From positions 1 through 64,000 of the forward strand of contig JAZRKQ010000025.1 of NCBI GenBank assembly GCA_045646385.1: 64,000 nucleotides of DNA. Direction: 5' to 3'. The notes under the pieces are model-generated. The model was not told the origin of the DNA. It was given only the letters and a program-made list of their open reading frames with translations, and did no database searches. This DNA is from SIG455 sp045646385 (GTDB lineage Bacteria; Bacillota; Clostridia; UMGS1810). Positions 8,773-17,310 of this stretch are shown in pieces. Positions within the stretch are counted from its first letter, which is position 1, and every line of letters starts with the position of its first letter. The translations under genes were made by a program, and so were the position numbers.

Positions 8773-9447
8773 TTACTTTTCTATTTCGCGGGTATTATAA
8801 AGTTCTTTCATCTCTTCGATAGGCTTCTGCATAAGAGCCTCTATAAGATCTTTAAAGTCACCGTTTTCAATTTCTTTAACACGGTCTTCAAGATGACCGC
8901 ATCCGGGAGCCAAATATTTCCCGTTAATTCTTCTTGCAAGCATTGCAACCTGAGGGTGCGAAATTCCTGCAGGGCATCTTGAAGAACATACTCCGCACAT
9001 TACACAATCAAATGATTCCTCTGCGCATTTTTCAAAATCACCGCGCTGAGCATATGCAATATACTGCATAACGTTAAGTCCCTGAGTACAACTCTTTGTG
9101 CAGGCGTTACAACCAATACAAGCATAAATTTCAGGATAAAGTTGCATCATAACAGACTCATTTACAGGAATATTTTCAATATCATAGCCTTCCTTAACAA
9201 GTGGAAAGAACGGTAGAGTTGCGATATACATATTGTCCTCTACCTTGATTTGACAGGCGAGGCACGCTTTAAGTTCCTTGTCCCCTTTTATGCGGTAAAT
9301 AGTTGCACAGGCACCGCAAAAACCGTTACGACAACCGCAACCGCGAACCAACTGATATCCGGCATACTCCATAGCGGTCATAATTGTTAAATTTTCAGGC
9401 ACTTCATACTTTTTGCCGAAAAGAAATATATTAACTAACTTTTCCAT
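8773..9447 (-). CDS. Fe-S subunit, [2Fe-2S] plus two [4Fe-4S] motifs (FrdB/TfrB N-part-like)
   Basis: A 224-aa electron-transfer protein. The N-terminal plant-type [2Fe-2S] domain shows CGCRNGFCGAC and a following CLAC near residues 36-66. Two C-terminal [4Fe-4S]-type motifs follow: CIGCNACTKSC and CVMCGVCSSRC. This is the SdhB/FrdB plan, with the wire length needed to pass electrons to the adjacent flavoprotein. Archaeal thiol:fumarate reductase TfrB has an extra HdrB-like CCG half; that half is absent here, but a separate HdrB is encoded six genes upstream. It lies 13 bases upstream of the flavoprotein gene in the direction of transcription and is surely its partner. No membrane segment is present. 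Confidence 0.75.
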   Translation of the reverse strand: MEKLVNIFLFGKKYEVPENLTIMTAMEYAGYQLVRGCGCRNGFCGACATIYRIKGDKELKACLACQIKVEDNMYIATLPFFPLVKEGYDIENIPVNESVMMQLYPEIYACIGCNACTKSCTQGLNVMQYIAYAQRGDFEKCAEESFDCVMCGVCSSRCPAGISHPQVAMLARRINGKYLAPGCGHLEDRVKEIENGDFKDLIEALMQKPIEEMKELYNTREIEK

Positions 9448-9459
9448 ATTACCTCTCCT

Positions 9460-10293
9460 TTAATACTCATCCGGAAGTTCGTCAAGTTCATCGCATCTAA
9501 AGACGGGTCCGTCTTTGCACACATATTTTGCGCCAACATTACATCTTCCGCATTTGCCGACTCCGCACTTCATTCTGAGTTCAAGTGTTGTGTAAATCTG
9601 TGTTTTGTCAAAGCCAAGTTCACAAAGTCCATCCAGAGTATACTTAATCATAATAGGAGGACCGCAAAGGACTGCTGTTTTATTTGTATCAAATCCAAGT
9701 TCTTTTACATAATTCGGAACAAATCCAACATGGCCGTCCCATCCATCCTGAGGATTATCTATTGTAAGATGAACCTTTACACCTGCATCCTGTGACCACT
9801 CATCAATGATTTCCTTATAATCAAGCAAATCTTCCTTACTTCTTGAACCGTAAACAATATCAATGTCGCCGTAGCGGTCACGGTAATGTCTGCAATAATT
9901 GATAACCGAGCGAAGTGGCGCAAGACCGACACCCCCGGCAATAAACAAAAGGTTTTTGCCTGCAAACACATCATCAACAGGGAACGGTTTTCCGTATGGG
10001 CCTCTGATTGTTATCTGCTGACCAACTTCTGCCTGATGTAGCCAATCAGTTACACATCCGCATTTTTTGATGGAAAATTCCATATACTCTTCATTTGTCG
10101 GAGAAGATGTTATAGAAAACATTGCTTCGCCAACTCCGGGAACAGAAAGCATAGCACATTGTCCCGGACGATGTTCAAATGCTTTTTTGCCGTCGGGCAA
10201 AACAACCCTGAAGGTTTTAATGTCAGGTGTATCGATACGGACATCGGTTATAACACCTATTTGGGGAATCAAAGTTTCTTCTCTGTTATTCAC
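9460..10293 (-). CDS. flxA: FAD/NAD(P)-binding oxidoreductase subunit (FlxA-like)
   Basis: A 277-aa protein of the ferredoxin reductase/dihydroorotate dehydrogenase electron-transfer (PyrK, HydG) type. It has an FAD-binding barrel (RVDTPDIKTFRV early on), a nucleotide-binding domain with LLFIAGGVGLAPLRS near residues 113-127, and a C-terminal [2Fe-2S] site (CGVGKCGRCNVG, later CKDG). In the FlxABCD-HdrABC complexes described from Desulfovibrio, this subunit oxidises NADH and passes electrons to the Hdr flavin. It overlaps the FlxB gene by 4 bases (ATGA type), which indicates tight coupling. NADH rather than NADPH is inferred from the family and the Rex-like promoter, not from sequence. Confidence 0.75.
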   Translation of the reverse strand: MNNREETLIPQIGVITDVRIDTPDIKTFRVVLPDGKKAFEHRPGQCAMLSVPGVGEAMFSITSSPTNEEYMEFSIKKCGCVTDWLHQAEVGQQITIRGPYGKPFPVDDVFAGKNLLFIAGGVGLAPLRSVINYCRHYRDRYGDIDIVYGSRSKEDLLDYKEIIDEWSQDAGVKVHLTIDNPQDGWDGHVGFVPNYVKELGFDTNKTAVLCGPPIMIKYTLDGLCELGFDKTQIYTTLELRMKCGVGKCGRCNVGAKYVCKDGPVFRCDELDELPDEY

Positions 10294-11315
10294 GCATCAA
10301 CCCCTCCAATCTTTTTCATTACTTTAACAATATTCATAGAAATCGGACATTTCGCAAGACATCTTCCACAACCCACACAACTGAAAAGTCCGTCATTGTT
10401 TTCAGGATAGTAAACAAGTTTATGCATAAACCTTTGACGGAAGCGTTCTTTTTGGGTAAGTCTGTTATTTCCGTGCGCCATTTTGGTGAAATCGGAATAC
10501 ATACAAGAATCCCAGCATCTGAATCTTATAACGCCTTTACCGGTGTTAAAATCTTTGATGTCATAGCACTGACATGTAGGACATACAAAAGTACAGGTTC
10601 CGCATCCAAGGCAACTACCGGACAATTCATCCCAAGCAGAATGATTAAAAAATTCATCTGTTTTTCCGCCTCCAAATGCATCTGTTGTGAGTTCTTTAAG
10701 CGGAAGTTTATCCATAATCTTTGAAATCTTTTCCTTCTGCTCATTTACTGCGGTTTCATCACATTCCTCAGTAAAAGACGCAATTTTTTCTAAAAGTGTT
10801 TCTCCCTTTGGTGTGTTAGCCTTAAAGAATAACTCCCCTTCTGTTTTCCAGGTTGTAACATCGCCCTCGGGCTCTTCGGGTGAAATACCGAAAGTCTTAC
10901 AAAAACATGTTTCTGCCGGCTTTGTGCAGGCAGTTGACACAATAATACCTTTTTCGCGTCTTGAAGCATAGTAGCTGTCAACGGGCTCTGTTAAGAAGAC
11001 TCTGTCTAATATTTCAAAACTTTTTACGTCGCAAGCGCGAACTCCAAATATAACAAAATCTTCTGTTTCGCTTCTTGTGTCAATAACTTCAATGTTTTTA
11101 CCCTCTGTTTTAAATTCCATCAGGTTTTCCATCTGAGGGAAGAAAAAGTCCTTGGGACTTCTTACTGTATTTAAAGCATCGCTCCAGATAACGCCGTTTT
11201 CCCACTTTTTATAAACGGCACTTCCGTCTTTGTCATCAGTAGGAAGATAGAGTTTTGCGGATTTTGCAATCTCTTCAAATACATAATTTATTTTGTCAAG
11301 AGAACATTTACGCAT
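10290..11315 (-). CDS. flxB: 4Fe-4S dicluster protein (FlxB-like)
   Basis: 341 aa from ATG 11313-11315, which has AGGAGGG seven bases upstream; the frame extends to 11342 but without a ribosome binding site and inside the previous gene. Two C-terminal cluster motifs, CLGCGTCTFVCPTCQC and CVGCGRCLAKCP, bind [4Fe-4S] clusters. The N-terminal two thirds (TRSETEDFVIFGVRACD, CTKPAETCFC) is the conserved region shared by hydrogenase/sulfur reductase beta subunits and FlxB. It acts as an electron conduit between the NADH-oxidising FlxA and the MvhD/HdrA side. It overlaps FlxC by 8 bases. Confidence 0.7.
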   Translation of the reverse strand: MRKCSLDKINYVFEEIAKSAKLYLPTDDKDGSAVYKKWENGVIWSDALNTVRSPKDFFFPQMENLMEFKTEGKNIEVIDTRSETEDFVIFGVRACDVKSFEILDRVFLTEPVDSYYASRREKGIIVSTACTKPAETCFCKTFGISPEEPEGDVTTWKTEGELFFKANTPKGETLLEKIASFTEECDETAVNEQKEKISKIMDKLPLKELTTDAFGGGKTDEFFNHSAWDELSGSCLGCGTCTFVCPTCQCYDIKDFNTGKGVIRFRCWDSCMYSDFTKMAHGNNRLTQKERFRQRFMHKLVYYPENNDGLFSCVGCGRCLAKCPISMNIVKVMKKIGGVDA

Positions 11316-12306
11316 CAATATCCCTCCTGTTAAATACTTCACCGGGCTCTAAATCATCGGTGGTGTAGTCTACAAGCGGAGCTCTTGAGCCGACTTCTTC
11401 TCCTGCCTGATATTCTCCGTAGAATTCGTTAATATCTTTTATGAACTTACGGTTTAAAAGATGAAGTGGAATATTCTGAGGACAAACTCTTGAACATTCC
11501 CCGCAGTCTGTACATCTGCCCGCTACATGATATGCTCTTATAATATGGAACATTTTTTCCTCAAAACTATTGGCAGGTGCTTTATTTTCAACACCCGACG
11601 AAGGATTGTCAAACACGCACTTTTCACAAGTACATGCAGGACAAGCATCACGGCAAGCATTACAACGAATACAACGTGAAAGTTCATTCTGCCAGAAAGC
11701 AAATCTTTCGTCCGGAGTCATGGCTTCGATTTTAGCAACCTCATCAAATCTCTGAGATTCAATAACTTCGCCTTCATCTCCCAAAAGTTCATCGAAGGCC
11801 ACATGCTTTTTACTCTTACAATTTACACAACGTTCCAGAAGAACATCCTTAAAAGGAACAGCAATAGGCTTATCTTCATAAATTGTTGTAATCACGATAT
11901 TTTCGCCATCTTCTTTTATTTCACTGATTCCTTCGCCGGTAATTGTCTTTAGTTTTGCAACATCAACCATACCCTCGCAAGGAATACCAACCGCATAAAC
12001 CTTTTCACGGTCAAAGCGGTGTTCGGTTAAAAGCTGGTTAAAACTATATGTGTCACAAGGCTTTAAGAAAACAAGTATTTTACCTTCAAATCTATCTGTT
12101 TTTGAAACAAGATATTTAGAAAAATTTACACCGCAAAAATCGTTCCAGACAAAATTTTCTATTAAATCTTCTTCCGTCCTGAACATTTTCGGGGTTACAT
12201 CGTAACCAAATTCACCCTTGCTCCATCCAAGGACTGCAGTAACAGTACCGTCAGAAAGCAGAGAAACTGCTTTATCTATTAACTGATTTTGTGTTATCTT
12301 TTGCAT
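11308..12306 (-). CDS. flxC: 4Fe-4S protein (FlxC-like)
   Basis: A 332-aa iron-sulfur protein. It has KPCDTYSFNQL and GIPCEGMVD in the N-terminal half, a CVNCKSK motif near residue 163, CIRCNACRDACPACTC near 212-227, and CTDCGECSRVCPQN near 260. The architecture parallels FlxB, and the two probably arose by ancient duplication. The N-terminal half resembles the F420-hydrogenase/dehydrogenase beta-subunit type of cluster protein. It lies between FlxD and FlxB with overlaps on both sides, fitting the FlxABCD set. The exact electron path through it is not known. Confidence 0.65.
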   Translation of the reverse strand: MQKITQNQLIDKAVSLLSDGTVTAVLGWSKGEFGYDVTPKMFRTEEDLIENFVWNDFCGVNFSKYLVSKTDRFEGKILVFLKPCDTYSFNQLLTEHRFDREKVYAVGIPCEGMVDVAKLKTITGEGISEIKEDGENIVITTIYEDKPIAVPFKDVLLERCVNCKSKKHVAFDELLGDEGEVIESQRFDEVAKIEAMTPDERFAFWQNELSRCIRCNACRDACPACTCEKCVFDNPSSGVENKAPANSFEEKMFHIIRAYHVAGRCTDCGECSRVCPQNIPLHLLNRKFIKDINEFYGEYQAGEEVGSRAPLVDYTTDDLEPGEVFNRRDIDA

Positions 12307-12728
12307 CGCAGATCCTCCAATCTCTTATTTTCTCCGAGTGCTGTTACTTTTTCAACAAAATCGTTCATTGTAGCAGCAAATTTTGCACCTTCTGCCGCAG
12401 AAACCCATTCTACACGGGTACGCTCTTTTTCAATGCCCAAAAAGTCAAGCATAGAAAAGAGTGCTGCCATTCTTCTGCGCGTGTAGTAGTTTCCGGATGT
12501 ATAGTGGCAGTCACCCGGATGGCAACCGCATATGATAACTCCGTCTGCACCTCTTTGGAATGCACGAAGAACAAACATCGGGTTAACACGGCAAGAGCAA
12601 GGAACTCTTATGATTTTTACATCCGCCGGATAGTTAAGACGGTTATTTCCTGCAAGGTCTGCACCGGCATAAGAACACCAGTTACAGCAAAAGGCAACAA
12701 TTAAAGGTTTATGTTCATTTACTTGCAT
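12294..12728 (-). CDS. flxD: MvhD/FlxD-family iron-sulfur subunit
   Basis: A 144-aa protein of the methyl-viologen-reducing hydrogenase delta family, which carries a [2Fe-2S] cluster and links an electron-donating module to HdrA. Conserved cysteines are seen in FCCNWCSYAGADLAG near the N-terminus, RVPCSCRVNP in the middle, and GVIICGCHPGDCHY. It overlaps HdrA by 10 bases and FlxC by 13. The set HdrA-MvhD directly followed by a flavin/NAD subunit marks an NADH-driven rather than a hydrogenase- or formate-driven complex. Confidence 0.85.
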   Translation of the reverse strand: MQVNEHKPLIVAFCCNWCSYAGADLAGNNRLNYPADVKIIRVPCSCRVNPMFVLRAFQRGADGVIICGCHPGDCHYTSGNYYTRRRMAALFSMLDFLGIEKERTRVEWVSAAEGAKFAATMNDFVEKVTALGENKRLEDLRCKR

Positions 12729-14713
12729 ATTGCGTCCACCTCCGCCATAATTTGATTACTTGCAAATCCGTTAAGGTCCATCGCACCTGACGGACATGCT
12801 ACTGTACAAGCACCGCAGCCCTGACAAACTGCAGGATTAACAATAGCAACTCTTCTGATTTTAGTTGTTCTGTCAGGCATACGGAATTCTTTATCTTCAT
12901 AAGTGATGGCACCGTAAGGACAAACTCTATCACAGGAAGAACAACCGTTGCACATAAGTTCGTTTGAATGAGCCACACATGGGTTGCCTGTTAATTTATC
13001 CTTTGCTAAAAGGCCGATAACCTTTGATGCTGCAGCACCCGCCTGAGAAACTGTTTCAGGAATATCCTTAGGTCCCTGACAAGCCCCTGAAAGGAATACA
13101 CCTGCTGTAGGGCTTTCTACAGGACGGAGTTTCGGATGAGCCTCTGTAAAGAAGTCATTTGTGTCCATACTTGCCGTAAGCATAGTTGCAAGAGGTCTTG
13201 CTGACTTATCAGGCTCAATAGCTGCTGCTAAAACTACCAGGTCTGCATCAATATGAAGTTGCTTATTATCAATAAGGTCAGATGCCTGTACCTTTAGCTT
13301 ATCGCCCTCAGGAGTAACCTTTCCCACCATACCTTTAACATACTTTACGCCATATTCCTCAACGGCACGACGATAAAATTCATCGAAGTTTTTACCGGGA
13401 GTTCTTACATCTATATAGAATACATAAACTTCTGTATCAGGATATTTATCTCTGACGAGCATTGCGTGCTTAGCGGTGTACATACAGCAAATTTTTGAGC
13501 AATATTCTTTGCCTTTTTCAGCACAGGAATCACATCTTGAGCCTACACACTGAACGAATACAATTGTTTTAGGTGATTTTCCGTCTGAAGGTCTTTCAAG
13601 GTGACCTGCAGTAGGACCTGCCGCATTTGTGAGACGTTCAAATTCTAACGATGTGATAACATCCTTGGACTGATTGTAGGCAAACTCATCGAACTTATCC
13701 ATACTGATTGGATTAAAGCCAGTTGCTACAACAATCGCACCGTATTTTTCGTTAATATATTCATCTTTTTGTGTATAATCAATAGCGCCTGCCGCACAAA
13801 CTTTGGCACAAAGCCCGCATTTGCCGTTTTTAAGCATATTACAAGCGTTCGGATCAATTGTAGCAACCTTTGGAACTGCCTGTGCAAACGGAATATATAT
13901 TGCACTTCGGTTGTCCATTCCGAGATTAAACTCGTTAGGAACTTTCTTCATTGGGCACTTTTCTACACAAGCACCACAACCTGTACATATGTCTTCCTTT
14001 ACATATCGTGCATTTTTCTTGATAGTTACATCAAAGTTGCCTACAAAGCCTTTGATTTCTGACACTTCACTGTATGAGAAAATACGGATATTTTCATTTT
14101 GAGCAACATCCACCATCTTTGGTGTTAAAATACAAGCAGCACAGTCAAGTGTCGGGAATGTTTTATCAAGTTGTGCCATTTTCCCGCCGATTGTAGGTTT
14201 TGTTTCAACGATATCAACAGGGAAGCCTGCATCAGCAATATCAAGTGCTGTCTGGATACCTGCAATACCGCCACCTATAACAAGAGCCCTCTTTGTAACA
14301 GGAGATTCTCCCGGTGTAAGCGGAGTATTTAAGTTAACCTTTGCAACAGCCGCCTTACCGAGAATAATAGCCTTCTCTGTTCCTGTTTGCATATCCTTAT
14401 GAACCCATGAGCACTGTTCTCTTATATTAGCAATTTCAACCATGTATGGATTTAAGCCTGCAGCAGCCGCAGTTTTTCTGAAAGTCGCCTCGTGCATACG
14501 CGGTGAGCAAGAGCAAACAACAATACCTGTAAGGTTATGCTCTTTTACCGCTTCCTTAATCATGTCCTGTCCTGCCTGAGAACACATATACTGATAATCG
14601 GTGGAAAAGACTACACCAGGTTCGTTTTTCAAGGCTTCAGCAACAGTTTTTACATCAACTGTACCTGCGATGTTGCTACCACACCAACATACAAAAACTC
14701 CAACTCTTTGCAT
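12719..14713 (-). CDS. hdrA: HdrA-like electron-bifurcating flavoprotein
   Basis: A 664-aa CoB-CoM heterodisulfide reductase subunit A homologue, the FAD site of flavin-based electron bifurcation. Features in order: an N-terminal region with VFVCWCGSNI, YMCSQAGQ and VCSCSPRMHE; the FAD dinucleotide fold VIGGGIAGIQ near residue 147; LDCAACILTPKMV near 190; an internal CTGCGACVEKCP; CGLCAKVC near 300; a CVGSRCDSC stretch; and two C-terminal [4Fe-4S] motifs, CNGCSSCDRVCP and CQGCGACTVACP. The length matches bacterial HdrA. Ferredoxin is the expected low-potential product. It is flanked by HdrC and FlxD in one operon, which gives the whole HdrABC-FlxABCD set. Confidence 0.9.
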   Translation of the reverse strand: MQRVGVFVCWCGSNIAGTVDVKTVAEALKNEPGVVFSTDYQYMCSQAGQDMIKEAVKEHNLTGIVVCSCSPRMHEATFRKTAAAAGLNPYMVEIANIREQCSWVHKDMQTGTEKAIILGKAAVAKVNLNTPLTPGESPVTKRALVIGGGIAGIQTALDIADAGFPVDIVETKPTIGGKMAQLDKTFPTLDCAACILTPKMVDVAQNENIRIFSYSEVSEIKGFVGNFDVTIKKNARYVKEDICTGCGACVEKCPMKKVPNEFNLGMDNRSAIYIPFAQAVPKVATIDPNACNMLKNGKCGLCAKVCAAGAIDYTQKDEYINEKYGAIVVATGFNPISMDKFDEFAYNQSKDVITSLEFERLTNAAGPTAGHLERPSDGKSPKTIVFVQCVGSRCDSCAEKGKEYCSKICCMYTAKHAMLVRDKYPDTEVYVFYIDVRTPGKNFDEFYRRAVEEYGVKYVKGMVGKVTPEGDKLKVQASDLIDNKQLHIDADLVVLAAAIEPDKSARPLATMLTASMDTNDFFTEAHPKLRPVESPTAGVFLSGACQGPKDIPETVSQAGAAASKVIGLLAKDKLTGNPCVAHSNELMCNGCSSCDRVCPYGAITYEDKEFRMPDRTTKIRRVAIVNPAVCQGCGACTVACPSGAMDLNGFASNQIMAEVDAICK

Positions 14714-14728
14714 TCTGTCTTCTCCTCC

Positions 14729-15115
14729 TTACTTACTGTATTTTCTAAATGCGCTGACCAAAAGTTGTTGCGGAATATCTTCATCTAAAAGTGATGGAAC
14801 ATCATTTGCAGTCATTCTGTTTTCACCTTGTTTTCTGATTGCACTAAGACGAACTGCCTCAACCAATTTAGCAGGCTCTACCCCTCTCGGGCATCTGTCG
14901 ATGCAAGCAAAACAAGATAAGCATTTGTATAATGATTCAGATTTTAAAAGCGGCTCTATATCTCCTGATTCAACCATACTTACAAACTGATGGGGATGAT
15001 ACTCCATCTCATCATAAGCCGGACAAGTAGCAGAGCATTTACCGCATTTCATACATTTTTTAGGATTTACTCCGCTTTGACGGATTAACTCCTCACGAAG
15101 ATACTTATTATTCAT
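14729..15115 (-). CDS. hdrC: HdrC-like iron-sulfur protein
   Basis: A 128-aa small subunit with two [4Fe-4S] motifs, CMKCGKCSATCP near residue 21 and CLSCFACIDRCP near 65. It passes electrons from HdrA to the HdrB active site. It overlaps hdrB by 8 bases and sits 15 bases before hdrA. Cytoplasmic; no membrane segment. Confidence 0.85.
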   Translation of the reverse strand: MNNKYLREELIRQSGVNPKKCMKCGKCSATCPAYDEMEYHPHQFVSMVESGDIEPLLKSESLYKCLSCFACIDRCPRGVEPAKLVEAVRLSAIRKQGENRMTANDVPSLLDEDIPQQLLVSAFRKYSK

Positions 15116-15899
15116 CTGTATCCTCCTTTACTCCAAGTGCTTCTGCTAAAAGTTCCGTGAAATAAACAACCGGAATATCAGCACCGTTTTTCACAAGATT
15201 ATATTTACAAAGAGGACAAGCGGTGATAATCATTTCAGCACCTTGAACTTTTGCATTGGTTACAACAGAATTACTACTCTTTTTTGCAAGTTCGGGACTT
15301 TCAACGCTTACATATCCTCCACAGCACTCGTTACGCTTTGCATACACAACAGGTTCTGCTCCCAGTGCCTTTATGAAATCTTCCATAATTGTTGGATTTT
15401 CAGGGTCGTCCATCTTCATAACACTGTTTGGTCTTAAAAGCAAGCAGCCGTAATATGCAGCAATTTTCTTACCCTTAAGTGGGTTTACAACTTTTTCTTT
15501 CAAAGCATCAAACCCCACCAAATCACGAAGCATTTCCAGGTAATGATAAACCTCTGCTTCACCGAAATATCCGCCATCTTCTTTCATATAACGGTTTACT
15601 TTATCGGAAAACTCCTTATTATTTTGCATTGCATGATTTGTTTGTTTAATAACATTGTGACAAGCTGAGCATACTGTAACTAAAGGCTGATCTTTTAAAG
15701 AAGCCTCTTTTAAAGCACGAACAGAGGAAAGTTTTGTTGCAACTTCATTTTTCGCTGTAGTGAATACACCGCCGCAGCATTGCCAGTTTTCAATTTCTTC
15801 AAGAGTAACCCCTAAAGCCTCAGCAGATTTGTATGCATACAAATCAAGGTCTTTTGCCTTATTTTTCAGGGTACATCCCGGAAAATAACTAACATTCAT
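15108..15899 (-). CDS. hdrB: HdrB-like CCG-domain protein
   Basis: A 263-aa protein with an opening SYFPGCTLKNKA and two CCG cysteine motifs: WQCCGG...VCSACHN in the first half and NECCGG...ACPLCKYN in the second. In methanogens these bind noncubane [4Fe-4S] clusters that reduce the CoM-S-S-CoB disulfide. Bacteria lack that substrate, so here HdrB either reduces another disulfide or acts as a relay toward the fumarate reductase pair at the operon end. The acceptor is inference. It follows fumC by 15 bases and starts the hdrBCA set. Confidence 0.85.
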   Translation of the reverse strand: MNVSYFPGCTLKNKAKDLDLYAYKSAEALGVTLEEIENWQCCGGVFTTAKNEVATKLSSVRALKEASLKDQPLVTVCSACHNVIKQTNHAMQNNKEFSDKVNRYMKEDGGYFGEAEVYHYLEMLRDLVGFDALKEKVVNPLKGKKIAAYYGCLLLRPNSVMKMDDPENPTIMEDFIKALGAEPVVYAKRNECCGGYVSVESPELAKKSSNSVVTNAKVQGAEMIITACPLCKYNLVKNGADIPVVYFTELLAEALGVKEDTDE

Positions 15900-15914
15900 T
15901 TTTATACCTCCAGA

Positions 15915-17291
15915 TTAAACCATTTCTTCCGGATGGAATACCTCGTCAAACTTTTCAGCAGTTAAAAATCCAAGTTCAACGCAGGCTTCCTTAAGTGATA
16001 TATTGTCCTTAAATGCCTTTTTAGCAGTTTTTGCCGCATTTTCATAGCCGATATATGGGTTAAGAGCAGTAACAAGCATTAAAGAATTATGCAGATTATG
16101 ATGCATCTTTTCTTTATTTGCCTTGATACCAACTGCACAGTTTTTATTGAAAGAACGGATTGCTTCAGCCATAAGTCTTGCAGACTGAAGGAAGTTGTAT
16201 GCGCATACAGGCATAAATACGTTAAGTTCAAAATTACCCTGTGATGCCGCCATACCAACTGCAACATCATTACCCATCACCTGAACTGCAACCATTGTTA
16301 CCGCTTCACACTGTGTAGGGTTTACTTTACCCGGCATGATAGATGAACCAGGCTCATTTTCAGGAATGAATATTTCGCCAAGACCATCTCTAGGTCCTGA
16401 TGCAAGCCAACGAACATCATTTGCAATCTTCATCATATCACAAGCAAGTGCCTTAATTGCACCATGTGCAAATACAAACTCATCCTTCGATGTAAGTGCA
16501 TGGAATTTGTTTGTTGCAGTAACAAAAGGCTTGCTTGTAATGTTAGAAACCTCTTTTGCAACCTTTTCACCAAAGTCTTTAGGAGCGTTTAATCCTGTTC
16601 CTACAGCGGTTCCGCCAAGAGCAAGTTCATATAATGGCTCAATAGAACGCTTTATAAGTTCTATATCTTTTTCAAGACTTGAACGCCATCCGCTTATTTC
16701 CTGACTGAATTTAATTGGAGTTGCATCCTGAAGGTGTGTTCTTCCACTCTTTACTATTCCTTCGTTTTCATCCTCAAGTCTTTTGAAGGTATCTACAAGT
16801 TCCTGAACTGCAGGAATCAACTTATCTTCCAAAACAAGTACAGCAGCAATGTGCATGGCAGTCGGGAATGTATCGTTTGAAGACTGGCTCATATTAACAT
16901 CATCGTTTGGATGAAGTAATTTCTTGCCTAAAATCTGATTACCTCTGTTTGCGATAACCTCGTTTGTATTCATATTAGACTGTGTACCTGAACCTGTTTG
17001 CCATACAACAAGAGGGAAATTATCATTTAACTTTCCATCCATAATTTCATCACAAGCCGCTTTAATGGCTTCAATCTTTTCCTTTGTCATTTTTTCAGGA
17101 CGCAGTGTATTATTTGTTATAGCTGCTGCTTTTTTAAGTACACCAAATGCGTGTATAATTTCTGCAGGCATTGTTTCAATACCTACACCAATTTCAAAAT
17201 TTTCATGACTTCTTTGTGTCTGGGCAGCCCAAAGCTTGTCAGCAGGGACCTTTACTTCACCCATTGAATCGTGTTCAATACGATAATCCAT
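15915..17291 (-). CDS. fumC: Fumarate hydratase class II
   Basis: A 458-aa protein, normal for the family, interconverting L-malate and fumarate without an iron-sulfur cluster. The signature loop GSSIMPGKVNP near residue 315 is intact, as are GSGTQSNMNTNE near 100 and the SGRTHLQDATPI catalytic His segment near 182. It is distinct from aspartase, which shares the fold, mainly by context: it lies between malate dehydrogenase and the Hdr/Flx/fumarate reductase genes, so it probably runs toward fumarate. The gap to mdh is 19 bases. Confidence 0.9.
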   Translation of the reverse strand: MDYRIEHDSMGEVKVPADKLWAAQTQRSHENFEIGVGIETMPAEIIHAFGVLKKAAAITNNTLRPEKMTKEKIEAIKAACDEIMDGKLNDNFPLVVWQTGSGTQSNMNTNEVIANRGNQILGKKLLHPNDDVNMSQSSNDTFPTAMHIAAVLVLEDKLIPAVQELVDTFKRLEDENEGIVKSGRTHLQDATPIKFSQEISGWRSSLEKDIELIKRSIEPLYELALGGTAVGTGLNAPKDFGEKVAKEVSNITSKPFVTATNKFHALTSKDEFVFAHGAIKALACDMMKIANDVRWLASGPRDGLGEIFIPENEPGSSIMPGKVNPTQCEAVTMVAVQVMGNDVAVGMAASQGNFELNVFMPVCAYNFLQSARLMAEAIRSFNKNCAVGIKANKEKMHHNLHNSLMLVTALNPYIGYENAAKTAKKAFKDNISLKEACVELGFLTAEKFDEVFHPEEMV

Positions 17292-17310
17292 TTTTTACAT
17301 TCCTTTCTGT

